Below the pieces are notes generated by a model. The model was not told the origin of the DNA. It ran no database searches and saw only the letters and a program-made list of their open reading frames with translations. 64,000 nt of DNA from an uncultured Roseovarius sp. (lineage in GTDB: Bacteria; Pseudomonadota; Alphaproteobacteria; Rhodobacterales; Rhodobacteraceae): NCBI GenBank assembly GCA_947496175.1, contig CANMBU010000002.1, forward strand, positions 62,001 to 126,000, given 5' to 3'. Shown here piece after piece: positions 42,689 to 50,627 of this stretch; position 1 is the stretch's first letter, and each line of letters starts with the position of its first letter. Both the position numbers and the translations under genes were made by a program.

Positions 42689-43644
42689 TCATCCAGCGCC
42701 GCATCACGCGCCGCTGCGGCCTCTTCGGGGCTCAGCAGAAGCGATTTTTCTGGTGTGACCAATGTCTCAAATCCCTCGGGCAATCCCCCCTCGGGTGTGA
42801 CTGCGGGATACATCCAGTTGGTGGTCGGGATGATGCCCTGGAACGTGTCCGACAGCATGAAAGCAAGGAATTGATCCGCGAGCTCCGGCTGATCCGTGCC
42901 GGCCAGCTTGGCGGCAACTTCAACCTGCATGTAATGCCCTTCGTCAAAGGCGGCGGCGGCCTTGCTCGGGTCCTCCTCGGCAATGAGGTGATAGGCGGGT
43001 GAGGTGGTATAGCTCAGCACCATGTCGGCCTCACCTTCGAGGAAGAGACCGTAGGCCTCGGACCAGCCTTTGGTCACGGTGACAACGTTATCGGCCAACC
43101 CGCTCCAGATCGCAGGGGCCTCATCACCATAGGCGGTTTTGACCCACATCAGCAGGCCCAGACCGGGTGTGGAGGAGCGTGGGTCCTGAATGACGATCTT
43201 CTTGTCGCTCTCGGCCAGGGCCTTGAAGTTGGTGGGCGCCTGGGCGTCGGCATTGTGCACGAAGGCGAAATACCCCCAGTCATAGGGCAGGAAGACCGGA
43301 TCACTCCATCCAATCGGCAGATCAAGCTCGGGGGTCTGCCCATGTTCGGCAAAAAGCCCGGTTTCCTTGGCTGCGACGATCAGGTTGGTGTCGAGCCCGA
43401 GCACCACGTCGGCATCGCTGCTGGCGCCTTCGAGCTTCATGCGCGCCAAAAGGGCCGCGCCATCTTCGATCCCCACAAGATTGAGATCGCAGTTGCACTG
43501 AGCCTCAAATGCCTCTTCGACCTGCGGGCCGGGGCCCCAGTCAGAGACAAAGCTGTCATAGGTATAGACGGTCAATTCAGGCGTCTCGGCCACGGCAACC
43601 GTGGCAACGCTCAAAAATCCCGCAGCAAAAACAAGATGTTTCAT
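42664..43644 (-). CDS. thiB: thiamine ABC transporter substrate-binding protein
   Basis: A 326-residue periplasmic binding protein. The signal peptide is about residues 1-19 (KHLVFAAGFLSVATVAVA), then ETPELTVYTYDSFVSDWGPG, the typical ThiB N-terminus, and ILFMTF-free segments YDWGYFAFVHN and SYTTSPAYH. It captures thiamine and its phosphates for ThiP/ThiQ. The start at 43644 has a signal peptide and an AAGGAGG site just upstream; the upstream extension translates the TPP riboswitch. Confidence 0.94.
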   Translation of the reverse strand: MKHLVFAAGFLSVATVAVAETPELTVYTYDSFVSDWGPGPQVEEAFEAQCNCDLNLVGIEDGAALLARMKLEGASSDADVVLGLDTNLIVAAKETGLFAEHGQTPELDLPIGWSDPVFLPYDWGYFAFVHNADAQAPTNFKALAESDKKIVIQDPRSSTPGLGLLMWVKTAYGDEAPAIWSGLADNVVTVTKGWSEAYGLFLEGEADMVLSYTTSPAYHLIAEEDPSKAAAAFDEGHYMQVEVAAKLAGTDQPELADQFLAFMLSDTFQGIIPTTNWMYPAVTPEGGLPEGFETLVTPEKSLLLSPEEAAAARDAALDEWLTALSQ

Positions 43645-43692
43645 GGCATCCTCCTTTGCGGCGAGAGGGGTAGGGTGGAGCCATGTCCAAAA

Positions 43693-43782
43693 CCTTCCCT
43701 CCGCCGGTTCTAGCCGGTTCAGGTTCAACGGGTCCGCAATGTGCATCTCAGTCTTGGGAACGGCCCAAGACACCCCGAGGTA
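43693..43782 (-). promoter_or_regulatory. TPP riboswitch (THI element)
   Basis: On the minus strand the conserved THI segments appear in order: CTCGGGGTGTC, a variable P3 arm, ACTGAGATGCAC, CCCGTTGAACCTGAACCGG, CTAGAACCGGCGGAGGGAAG. They lie about 50 bases upstream of the thiB start, so TPP should repress thiBPQ. Confidence 0.95.
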
Positions 43783-43853
43783 ACGCGGAACCTAGGGGGA
43801 TGTGACAAAGATGGCAAGGCCAATCGAGTTGCGACACTGCACCTCACGCGGCA

Positions 43854-43898
43854 TGAAAAATTAGAATTTTTCAGACTGGAGTTTCGCAAAACTCCAGT
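43854..43898. repeat. pair of inverted repeats after mipZ
   Basis: TGAAAAATT and AATTTTTCA form a perfect 9-bp stem with a two-base loop (43854-43873). ACTGGAGTTT and AAACTCCAGT form a 10-bp stem with loop CGCA (43875-43898). The pair lies 17 bases after the mipZ stop (minus strand) and mirrors the one after fdhD at 30829. It probably terminates or stabilises the mRNA. Confidence 0.65.
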
Positions 43899-43915
43899 TC
43901 CGGTCAGAGTTCAAA

Positions 43916-44725
43916 TCAGAAGTCGACTGTTACTCCGGGCAGGTTCAGCGCCTTCATCAGGTCGCGCAATTCCTGCCGGGCTGCGACGTTGGAGATGTTG
44001 AGCTGTTTGACGCCAATATCCTTGAGGTCCAGTAGTGTCAGGCCCCTTGGAAAAAGCTCGCGGAAGATCACCCGTTCGTTAAAGCCTGGTGCTGTGCGGA
44101 ACCCGATGCGTTTGGCCAGATTGTCGAGCGCTGCGCCCATCTTTTCCTTGTTGACCATCTGTTGCGCGCCCAGCCGGTTGCGCAAAACGATCCAGTCGAT
44201 GGGTTTCAACCCGGCTTGCGCGCGAAGCTGCCGTGCATTCCAGACCATCTCGGAATAAACGGACGGTCCAAGAATCTTCTGCCCGTCCGTGTCCACATGC
44301 GCGAGCAGGTCAAAGTCGATGAAGCTGTCATTGAGCGGTGTGACCAGCGTATCGGCCAGCGAATGCGCCACCTGGCTCAGGCGGGTATGCGAGCCGGGGC
44401 AGTCGATCATGATGAAGTCATTGTCCGCCTCCATCTCGGCCACGGCCACCGACAGACGCCGGTCATAGACGTTCTCGCCTGCGCGCAGCTGGGAGGGGTC
44501 AATTTCGGGCAAATCCTTGTAGCGTGGGCTTGGCAGTGACAGGCCCTCGGCCTTCAAGAATTTTGCGCGGTTGAGCGCATAACGCCCAAAGGTTTTCTGC
44601 CGCAGGTCGAGATCAAGTGCGCTGACCTTGTGGCCCATACGGGCCAGGGCCGTAGCCACATGCATCGACACGGTCGACTTGCCCGCCCCGCCTTTTTCAT
44701 TCCCGACGACGATAATATGCGCCAT
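43916..44725 (-). CDS. mipZ: MipZ, ParA-like division-plane positioning ATPase
   Basis: A 269-residue ATPase of the ParA/MinD superfamily. The deviant Walker A KGGAGKST (11-18) opens the protein, followed by ALDLDLRQKTFGRYALNR and FIMIDCPGSHTRLS. These features and the length match MipZ, which in Caulobacter forms a gradient from ParB and blocks FtsZ assembly away from mid-cell. parA and parB are not adjacent here. Its 5' region can fold over the ribosome-binding site (see 44732). Confidence 0.93.
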   Translation of the reverse strand: MAHIIVVGNEKGGAGKSTVSMHVATALARMGHKVSALDLDLRQKTFGRYALNRAKFLKAEGLSLPSPRYKDLPEIDPSQLRAGENVYDRRLSVAVAEMEADNDFIMIDCPGSHTRLSQVAHSLADTLVTPLNDSFIDFDLLAHVDTDGQKILGPSVYSEMVWNARQLRAQAGLKPIDWIVLRNRLGAQQMVNKEKMGAALDNLAKRIGFRTAPGFNERVIFRELFPRGLTLLDLKDIGVKQLNISNVAARQELRDLMKALNLPGVTVDF

Positions 44726-44731
44726 GCCTGT

Positions 44732-44785
44732 CCCTCATATCCTGCCATGCTGCTCTGCAGGTGGTTTTTCGACATTATATGAGGG
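44732..44785 (-). promoter_or_regulatory. inverted repeat spanning the mipZ leader and ribosome-binding site
   Basis: CCCTCATAT (44732-44740) and ATATGAGGG (44777-44785) on the plus strand are perfect 9-base complements. On the mipZ mRNA the 3' arm contains GAGGG, the likely ribosome-binding site six bases before the ATG. An inner stem (CCTGC/GCAGG) sits within the loop. It may be an operator pair or a translation-blocking hairpin. The symmetry is seen; the role is inferred. Confidence 0.4.
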
Positions 44786-44894
44786 TCAAAGCATTCCGTG
44801 AAGCACGATATGAGAATTCAGGAAAACTTATTGCATTTGGGTCGATGTCGGCAGTGCGGAGGAAGCTGCCATAGCCAATTGGAATGCGAAGACG

Positions 44895-44967
44895 CGTGAT
44901 GGCCAGCCCGGGGGGCGGTCTGGCGATCGCGCGGCGGCCTACGGCCTTGATTCCGCGCGAGAGGAGT
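44895..44967. repeat. dispersed ~65-base repeat, copy 2 (inverted relative to 971)
   Basis: It contains ATGGCCAGCCCGGGGGGCGG, then TCTGGCGATCGCGCGGCGGCC and TTGATTCCGCGCG, the reverse complement of the copy at 971-1038 with a few changes. It lies in the 393-base gap between mipZ and rpmE (44726-45118), which otherwise holds the mipZ leader and the rpmE terminator. Short frames here encode only the repeat. Confidence 0.75.
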
Positions 44968-45061
44968 CTTTTGGGCTCATAGCCGCCACTGACCCCTGGT
45001 CTTTCCCGCACCCTTTTCCCCGAGGAACCGTGTGCTGAATAGGGCGTCACCCCATCCACCC

Positions 45062-45095
45062 CAACAAAAAACGCCGCCCCGAGGGAGCGGCGTTT
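45062..45095 (-). terminator. rho-independent terminator of rplS-rpmE
   Basis: On the minus strand AAACGCCGC pairs with GCGGCGTTT (9-bp stem, 9-base loop), followed by TTTTGTT. It lies 24 bases after the rpmE stop and is a strong terminator for the leftward ribosomal protein genes. Confidence 0.9.
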
Positions 45096-45118
45096 CAAAC
45101 CCGTCAGATCGCATCGGC

Positions 45119-45340
45119 TTAGAAGCCAAGCCCTGCGTATTTGTTTTTGAACTTCGATACACGACCGCCGGCATCGGTGAGGCGCGCGCCGCCGCCGGTC
45201 CAGGCGGGGTGCACCGAGGGGTCCACGTCGAGCGAGAGCGTGTCGCCTTCATTGCCGTAGGTCGAGCGCATTTGCACGATGGTGCCATCGGTCATTTTGA
45301 CGTCGATGATGTGATAATCGGGGTGCAGATCTTTTTTCAT
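45119..45340 (-). CDS. rpmE: 50S ribosomal protein L31
   Basis: A 73-residue L31 with [19 protein letters not shown] and a C-terminal [13 protein letters not shown]. The zinc-binding cysteines of the C+ form are absent, so this is the zinc-independent type. It follows rplS by 12 bases with a strong GGAGCGG leader. Structural protein at the subunit interface. Confidence 0.95.
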   Translation of the reverse strand: MKKDLHPDYHIIDVKMTDGTIVQMRSTYGNEGDTLSLDVDPSVHPAWTGGGARLTDAGGRVSKFKNKYAGLGF

Positions 45341-45352
45341 GTTATCCGCTCC

Positions 45353-45736
45353 TTATGCCTGAGCGCCGGATTTTGGCTTGTAGTTAGAATCTTCTGCGAT
45401 CCGCGCGGATTTACCGCGACGCTGACGCAGGTAGTAAAGCTTGGCGCGGCGCACACGGCCGCGGCGGACAACGGTGATGCTGTCGATATTTGTCGAAAAG
45501 AGCGGGAACACCCGTTCCACGCCTTCGCCAAAGGAAATCTTGCGAACGGTGAAGGATCCGGCAATACCTTCGCCGTTTTTGCGGCTGATGCAGACGCCTT
45601 CAAAGTTCTGAACACGGCTGCGGGTGCCTTCGGTCACCTTAAAGCCAACGCGCACGGTGTCGCCGGCTTTGAAATCGGGAATGTCCTTCCCGAGGGCGGC
45701 AATCTGTTCCGCCTCGATCTGAGCGATAATGTCCAT
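45353..45736 (-). CDS. rplS: 50S ribosomal protein L19
   Basis: A 127-residue L19 with [18 protein letters not shown], then [21 protein letters not shown] and [23 protein letters not shown]. It is usually the last gene of rpsP-rimM-trmD-rplS; here 4.9 kb of other genes separate it from trmD. Its upstream leader and first codons are repeated at 48481-48759. GGAGTTGAAGCG precedes the ATG. Confidence 0.96.
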   Translation of the reverse strand: MDIIAQIEAEQIAALGKDIPDFKAGDTVRVGFKVTEGTRSRVQNFEGVCISRKNGEGIAGSFTVRKISFGEGVERVFPLFSTNIDSITVVRRGRVRRAKLYYLRQRRGKSARIAEDSNYKPKSGAQA

Positions 45737-45960
45737 CGCTTCAACTCCTATATGCTTGCGGTTGGTCCCGCAAAGTGATGCGCGGCCTCAGAGCTCTTGG
45801 TCTTCTTCCGGGTCCGCAGATGCGCCCGCCAGAGATCAGGTCGTCCTATCTTGTTCTGTGCTGTTCTTTGCGGCGGGCCCCAAACCGAAGAAAACAAGGG
45901 ATATGCCACATCAAACAGGTCCGGACGACTCAGAGGAGCCCCGGACACGCGGGGTATAGG
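45686..45960. repeat. direct repeat copy A: rplS 5' end and leader
   Basis: About 275 bases that recur at 48481-48759 in the same orientation. The first 150 bases (45704-45855) differ at only about four positions; the remainder is more diverged but clearly alignable up to GGGTATAGG / GGGTACAGG. Copy A includes the first 15 or so codons of intact rplS, its ribosome-binding site and about 220 bases of leader or promoter. Confidence 0.9.
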
Positions 45961-45988
45961 GGGAAAGGACGTGCAGATCAATAGGCAG

Positions 45989-46021
45989 GAAGGGTCGCAG
46001 CGAAGGTTTACTTCGCCCTTC
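45989..46021 (+). promoter_or_regulatory. strong hairpin immediately before the AraC-family gene
   Basis: GAAGGG and CGAAG (45989-45994, 46001-46005) pair with CTTCG and CCCTTC (46011-46015, 46016-46021), 11 pairs with a six-base bulge on the 5' side. It ends two bases before the ATG at 46024, where a ribosome-binding site would be. It may limit translation, or indicate that the real start is ATG 46045. Confidence 0.4.
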
Positions 46022-46023
46022 TG

Positions 46024-47073
46024 ATGACGCTCTATGACCCTGCCATGACCCACGCCTCTCCTACGATCCTGTCCACTGTGTCGAGCGCATTTGTCGACGA
46101 CTGGCTGGTGGCGTTGCGCACCCTTTGCCCCAAGGCACAGATGGCCTCATTGCTCAGCCGCTCAGGCCTGAGTTCCGAGACGCACCATCCCAACCGCCGG
46201 GTGACGCTGGATCAGATTGTGTGCCTCTATCAGCTTGCTGCGGTGGAAACAGGCGATGAGATGATGGGGCTCTGGAGCCGGCCGATCCGGCCCCGGGCCT
46301 TGCAGCACCTGCTGACGACGGTGAAAGAAGCCACGTCACTGACATCGGCGCTTTACAGGTTTTCGACATTCTGGAACCTGCTGCTGGATGATTACCAATT
46401 TGCGCTGGACCCGTCTGAGCATCAGCTGGTGCTGCGCCTGCATCCGCTCGGGGAGGAACCTGTGCAAAGGTTTGGGCATATGCTCATCCTCAAGCTGGCG
46501 CATGGGTTAATGTCGTGGCTTGCGGGATATGAGGTTCCGGTCAAGGCGGTTGGGTTTGCCTTTGCGCGTCCCGAATTTGATCACGATTACGCCGTCATCT
46601 TTCCCGCCCCTTTGCAGTTTGGTCAGTCGGAGACCTCTATTGCGTTTGATGCGGCAAAGCTGGGACCGGTGGAGGCGCGAAACAGCTCTGATCTTGACCG
46701 GTTTTTGCAAAACGCACCGCGCGACTGGATTTTCACCAGCTCGCGGGAACATACCCAATCCCTGCGGGTGCGAACCTATCTGAGCCAGACCGCGTGGGAC
46801 GACGCGACGCTGAATGATGCGGCGCGCGCGATGCATATGACGCCCCGGACGCTGATCCGCCGGCTGGCGACGGATGGCACCTCTTTTCAGGCGATCAAGG
46901 ATGCCTTGCGCCGCGATATGGCCATCCGCGATTTGCAGTCGGGGCGCAAAAGCATTGAGGCCATCGCGCTTGATGTGGGGTTTTCCTCGGCGGCAAATTT
47001 CCACCGGGCGTTTCAAAGATGGACCGGCAGCACCCCGAGTGCATATCGGCGAAGTCAGGCGGAAGCAGAGTAG
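46024..47073 (+). CDS. AraC-family transcriptional regulator
   Basis: A 349-residue regulator. Residues about 20-210 form an Arabinose_bd-type ligand domain like OruR and related AraC proteins. The C-terminal 100 residues have the double helix-turn-helix: ARAMHMTPRTLIRRLATDG and IEAIALDVGFSSAANFHRAF, then WTGSTPSAYRR. It probably controls the acyl-CoA dehydrogenase gene 186 bases downstream. It starts right after repeat copy A, divergent from rplS. The start may instead be ATG 46045. Confidence 0.9.
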   Translation: MTLYDPAMTHASPTILSTVSSAFVDDWLVALRTLCPKAQMASLLSRSGLSSETHHPNRRVTLDQIVCLYQLAAVETGDEMMGLWSRPIRPRALQHLLTTVKEATSLTSALYRFSTFWNLLLDDYQFALDPSEHQLVLRLHPLGEEPVQRFGHMLILKLAHGLMSWLAGYEVPVKAVGFAFARPEFDHDYAVIFPAPLQFGQSETSIAFDAAKLGPVEARNSSDLDRFLQNAPRDWIFTSSREHTQSLRVRTYLSQTAWDDATLNDAARAMHMTPRTLIRRLATDGTSFQAIKDALRRDMAIRDLQSGRKSIEAIALDVGFSSAANFHRAFQRWTGSTPSAYRRSQAEAE

Positions 47074-47155
47074 ATTTGTCACTTTTGGACAATAACCTGT
47101 CAATGCATGAGATGGCGATGTGTGGTCTGTATCGCCTAGAATGCCTTTAGATAAT

Positions 47156-47174
47156 AGCTCAAAAGAGCTTTTTC
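47156..47174 (+). terminator. short rho-independent terminator after the AraC gene
   Basis: AGCTC, loop AAAA, GAGCT, then TTTTTC. The stem is only five pairs but sits 82 bases past the stop codon, in the right orientation to end the AraC transcript before the acyl-CoA dehydrogenase gene. Confidence 0.5.
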
Positions 47175-47259
47175 ACAAATTGATCTGATGCAGGGGCATG
47201 GCCGAAATTGGGTGTGCCTTGGCGTTATCCGAAAAAACCCCGTGTGAAAGGACATCTCC

Positions 47260-48468
47260 ATGTCAGACAAACTTACCCCGATCCTAGAGGCCGCGCGCGA
47301 CCACGCTATGCAGGTCATTTTGCCGAATGTTGATGCGTGGAACCGCGCGAAGACATGGCCACGTGAGGCGTCAGACAAAGCCGGGGCTGCGGGACTGACC
47401 GGGCTTTACGCCCCCGAAGAGTTTGGCGGTCAGGGCCTGCCCTTGTCCGAAGGCATTCAGGTCTACGAACAGTTAGGCCTTGGCGATGGAGCCTATGCCT
47501 TTGCGCTTTCGATGCACAACATCTGCACTTTCGCAGGATGCGGCTATGGTACGGACGCGTTCAAGGCCAAATGGGCGCGCGATCTCACGTCTGGGCGCAA
47601 GCTGGCCAACTTTGCGCTGACCGAACCGCAGTCTGGCTCGGACCCGATGAAGATGTACACCCGCGCCACGATCAACGACGATGGCACCTGGACCATCAGC
47701 GGCGCGAAAGCCTGGGTGAGCCTGGCCACGGAGGCCGACATCTATTTCACGGTTGTCAAAACCAGTGATGCGCCCGGGCACAAGGATATGGCGATGATTG
47801 CCATTCCGGCAGATGCTCCGGGGATCAGCTTTGGCCCGCTGTATGACACGCCATCCTACAATTTCCTGCCCATGTCCGAGATGTATCTCGACAATGTGGT
47901 GGTGAGCGAAGACAACATCATCCTTCCCATAGGTCAGGGCCTTCAGGGTTCCCTTATGGCGATTGATATTGCGCGTGTCTCGATTGCGTCCGGGTGCTGT
48001 GGCCTGATGCAATCAGCGCTTGATACGGCCTTGTCCTATGCCAAGAACCGCAAGATGTTTGGGGGTAAAAACCTCGATCTGGATGGCATCCAGTGGATGC
48101 TTGGCGAAGTTGCGACGGACCTTGAGGCGTCAAAGCTCCTGTACCGCAAGGCGGCAGAGGCGCTGGGCACGCCGGAGGGGCCGTTGATGGCCGCGCATGC
48201 CAAGCGGTTTGTGCCTGATGCGGCGGTGAAGGCTGCGAACACATGCACCCAGGTGCTGGGCGGGATGGGGCTGTTGCAACCCTACGGCCTGGACCGTCTG
48301 TCGCGTCTGGCACAGATGCTGCGGATCGTGGATGGCACAACAGAAATCAGCCGCGTTGTGATTGGTCGGGCCCTGCAAAAACGCGCGGCGGGCCTGCCGG
48401 AACTGCCAGTGCCCAAAGGGTATGGAGAGGGCGACAGCGCTGACACGGATTTGCGCTACGGGACCTGA
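47260..48468 (+). CDS. acyl-CoA dehydrogenase
   Basis: A 402-residue flavoprotein of the usual acyl-CoA dehydrogenase length. [19 protein letters not shown] and the [21 protein letters not shown] segment bind flavin and substrate; [18 protein letters not shown] and [18 protein letters not shown] are the C-terminal signatures. The likely catalytic Glu is in DGTTE, as in short- and medium-chain enzymes. Together with the upstream AraC gene it forms a two-gene module bracketed by the rplS-leader repeats. Confidence 0.93.
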   Translation: MSDKLTPILEAARDHAMQVILPNVDAWNRAKTWPREASDKAGAAGLTGLYAPEEFGGQGLPLSEGIQVYEQLGLGDGAYAFALSMHNICTFAGCGYGTDAFKAKWARDLTSGRKLANFALTEPQSGSDPMKMYTRATINDDGTWTISGAKAWVSLATEADIYFTVVKTSDAPGHKDMAMIAIPADAPGISFGPLYDTPSYNFLPMSEMYLDNVVVSEDNIILPIGQGLQGSLMAIDIARVSIASGCCGLMQSALDTALSYAKNRKMFGGKNLDLDGIQWMLGEVATDLEASKLLYRKAAEALGTPEGPLMAAHAKRFVPDAAVKAANTCTQVLGGMGLLQPYGLDRLSRLAQMLRIVDGTTEISRVVIGRALQKRAAGLPELPVPKGYGEGDSADTDLRYGT

Positions 48469-48480
48469 AAAAGGGTTTGC

Positions 48481-48528
48481 CTTCAGGGGCGGGAACTGTT
48501 CCGCCCCGATCTGAGCGATAATGCCCAT
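48481..48528 (-). pseudogene. truncated copy of the rplS 5' end
   Basis: On the minus strand an ATG at 48528 begins MGIIAQIGAEQ, matching [11 protein letters not shown] of intact L19 at 9 of 11 positions; similarity is then lost. It keeps the start codon and ribosome-binding site of rplS but none of the L19 core. It faces the 3' end of the acyl-CoA dehydrogenase gene. Confidence 0.8.
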
Positions 48529-48759
48529 CGCTTCAACTCCTATATGCTTGCGGTTGGTCCCGCAAAGTGATGCGCGGCCTCAGAGCTCTTGGTCTTCTTC
48601 CGGGCCCGCAGATGCGCCCGCCAGAGATCAGGTCTTCCTATCTTGGTTTTTTTACCGCTCTTTGCGACAAGCGCCCCGGGCCTAAGAAAACAAAGGGTGT
48701 CTAGCCACATCAAACAGGTCCAGACGACTCACGTGAGCCCCGAACAGGCGGGGTACAGG
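48481..48759. repeat. direct repeat copy B: duplicated rplS leader
   Basis: The second copy of the segment at 45686-45960, on the trmD side of the AraC/acyl-CoA dehydrogenase pair. It would carry any rplS promoter and fire leftward into the antisense of the dehydrogenase gene. The 359-base gap 48469-48827 consists of this copy plus about 68 unremarkable bases. Confidence 0.9.
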
Positions 48760-48827
48760 TGATGATGGTCTTTGGATCAAGTGCAGGTTTATTCTCCTTG
48801 GAGCGCACTTTTACTGAAACGCAACAC

Positions 48828-50438
48828 TTATAGCTCCAAGGTTCTGTCCACGTATTTATCTAAATTTATAAATTTGTGATGCGGGGACACAATTTTTTTT
48901 GACTTTGAGTTGTGTGCTGTCTCGAACGTTCCGGAAAATGCTGGATGAAGACAGATTTCGTCTTTAGGCGAAAAGGACAGCCTACCAGATAAGCCGTACT
49001 CAAAGTCGGCATCCTTGTATAACTTATATGTTCCTTTCACCTTTCCGATAGCACCAATTTCAGAGAGTATTTGTCTAAACCGATGATAATCAATGTCGGG
49101 ATGATTGCTTAGCGCGACCGTCCCAAACTGCTCAAAAACTTGACGTAGTTCGCGGCTGTCAAAAAAGCGTGGCAAGTTCTCGACCACACGGTCGCACAAG
49201 TCAGCGCAAAAAGGATACTTGGTTTGAAACGCATTAAAAATATCACCACATATATCTCCTTCTATCTGCTTTATCCCACCCAGAACGCTTGCATCGTAGT
49301 TAAATGTCTCACCGTTGGAGCTCTTGAAGATCGAGTTAAGCGTCATGATTAACTGTCTGGGTAGCAATTGCGTATGTCTGAAAATGTATACGAGTGAGTT
49401 CTCGTCCTTTTTCATAGTGTTTTTGGTTGTAATCGGTAGGAAGTCAGACAATACAAACTTCACGTCTGTACGCTTTGATAAGTCAACGGTGTCAAACCTG
49501 TTCAACCGTTGCATATGATTGTGACAGGAAAGAAAAACCAGATAGCGCCAAGCGGCAATCCTCATAAGTTCTAGCGGGCTCCAGTGCAGAATAATTGCAT
49601 TGCCGAAGTCTTTGGTCACATTGGATGAAATAGCTTTTACTTCGAAATAGTGTTCCGCTGGAATACAGACCCTGATTTGCCTATAGGAATTGCCGAACGA
49701 GCCCGCACACTTTAATAGCCCTTTTAGGATTTGCTCTGTGCGATAATCAGTTAGATCATATTCTTCCAAGTTATCAAGCACAACAACCGACCTTTGATTG
49801 CTTTCTTTCAGAAAAAAATCTAAGTCTGAGAGCGCATCATGGTACCCATGTGCGATTGCGTCCAAGAAGCTACGAATAGAAGTTAGTAAGAATCCTATGC
49901 TATTGTTCAGTTCAACGCTGTTGGTTGCTTTAAACGCCTTTTTGAGGTAGCTATTATTATCTAATGGAGAGCCTTCGAGAGATTCCAGAAATGATGTAAT
50001 TCGGGATAAAGATGCGGACGGATTGCTTCTTACAACTTCAATCATAAGCTGAATGTTAAGTACAAAATCCCAGTATTTTGCACAGCGTTCTGTTAACCCC
50101 ATTTTTAGTTGGTTTTTCGAAAAAAGTGCCTGATCGACTTTTTCAGCCAAAACTGACATCTCGGCGAAGTTTAGGTACTTGAAGCGGCCTCTAAGTTCTG
50201 TTCGAGAAACGATGGTTGTCTTTCCAGAACCACGTCGACCTACGATGAACTTTGGATCACCTTGATAAGACTTCCAAACCGAGTTTCTTGTGTTGAAAAT
50301 CAATGATTGAACGAGGTCATCTTCTCCGATGTCTTCGCTGCTTCTAGGGCCGAAAGGCTGGGACAGGGTAAAATACTGACGAAGCTGGACTTTTTGATAA
50401 TGCGATAAGTTTTTTAAAACACTGATACTTGGTGCCAC
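48828..50438 (-). CDS. P-loop ATPase of unknown function, AT-rich and probably acquired
   Basis: A 536-residue AAA/STAND-like ATPase. Walker A GRRGSGKTT is at 67-75 (KFIVGRRGSGKTTIVSR) and Walker B SVVVLDNLEEY at 217-227. The C-terminal third has winged-helix-like sequence (RQVFEQFGTVALSNHPDID). It resembles ORC/CDC6-like and Sll1717-type ATPases, several of which sit in defence islands. The codon use is much more AT-rich than all neighbours (many TTA, ATA, AAA codons). There is no partner gene. It lies between copy B and trmD. A single-gene defence role is possible but unproven. Confidence 0.85.
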   Translation of the reverse strand: MAPSISVLKNLSHYQKVQLRQYFTLSQPFGPRSSEDIGEDDLVQSLIFNTRNSVWKSYQGDPKFIVGRRGSGKTTIVSRTELRGRFKYLNFAEMSVLAEKVDQALFSKNQLKMGLTERCAKYWDFVLNIQLMIEVVRSNPSASLSRITSFLESLEGSPLDNNSYLKKAFKATNSVELNNSIGFLLTSIRSFLDAIAHGYHDALSDLDFFLKESNQRSVVVLDNLEEYDLTDYRTEQILKGLLKCAGSFGNSYRQIRVCIPAEHYFEVKAISSNVTKDFGNAIILHWSPLELMRIAAWRYLVFLSCHNHMQRLNRFDTVDLSKRTDVKFVLSDFLPITTKNTMKKDENSLVYIFRHTQLLPRQLIMTLNSIFKSSNGETFNYDASVLGGIKQIEGDICGDIFNAFQTKYPFCADLCDRVVENLPRFFDSRELRQVFEQFGTVALSNHPDIDYHRFRQILSEIGAIGKVKGTYKLYKDADFEYGLSGRLSFSPKDEICLHPAFSGTFETAHNSKSKKIVSPHHKFINLDKYVDRTLEL

Positions 50439-50532
50439 TTTAACTTTCTCTCACAGTAAAAATTCAATCATACGTAGTTTGAGAGTTGCCACTACTACCA
50501 TTTTTTAGGTTAACTTGATGACTGCTAAGTGT

Positions 50533-50570
50533 CCACAATGCAAAATCTGGAATTGTGGCTTTGCTTTTTT
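50533..50570 (+). terminator. possible rho-independent hairpin beside the acquired ATPase gene
   Basis: CCACAAT (50533-50539) pairs with ATTGTGG (50552-50558), then CTTTGCTTTTTT. The T-tract orients it rightward, although no gene on the plus strand ends here. It lies in the AT-rich 189-base gap (50439-50627) that also carries the ATPase promoter, and may be a remnant of the acquired segment. Confidence 0.4.
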
Positions 50571-50627
50571 CATTAGTTTCAGGACACGCCACTTATGCAT
50601 ATTTGGCAAGTTGTGGTTAGTAAGAGG

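Noticed and set aside
44775..45098. 107-codon minus-strand open frame between mipZ and rpmE
   Set aside because: It translates the dispersed repeat and the rpmE terminator; similar peptides arise from the copy at 971.
45686..48759. An insertion sequence or integron explaining the direct repeats
   Set aside because: No transposase, integrase or terminal inverted repeats are present, and 275-base repeats are far too long for target-site duplications.
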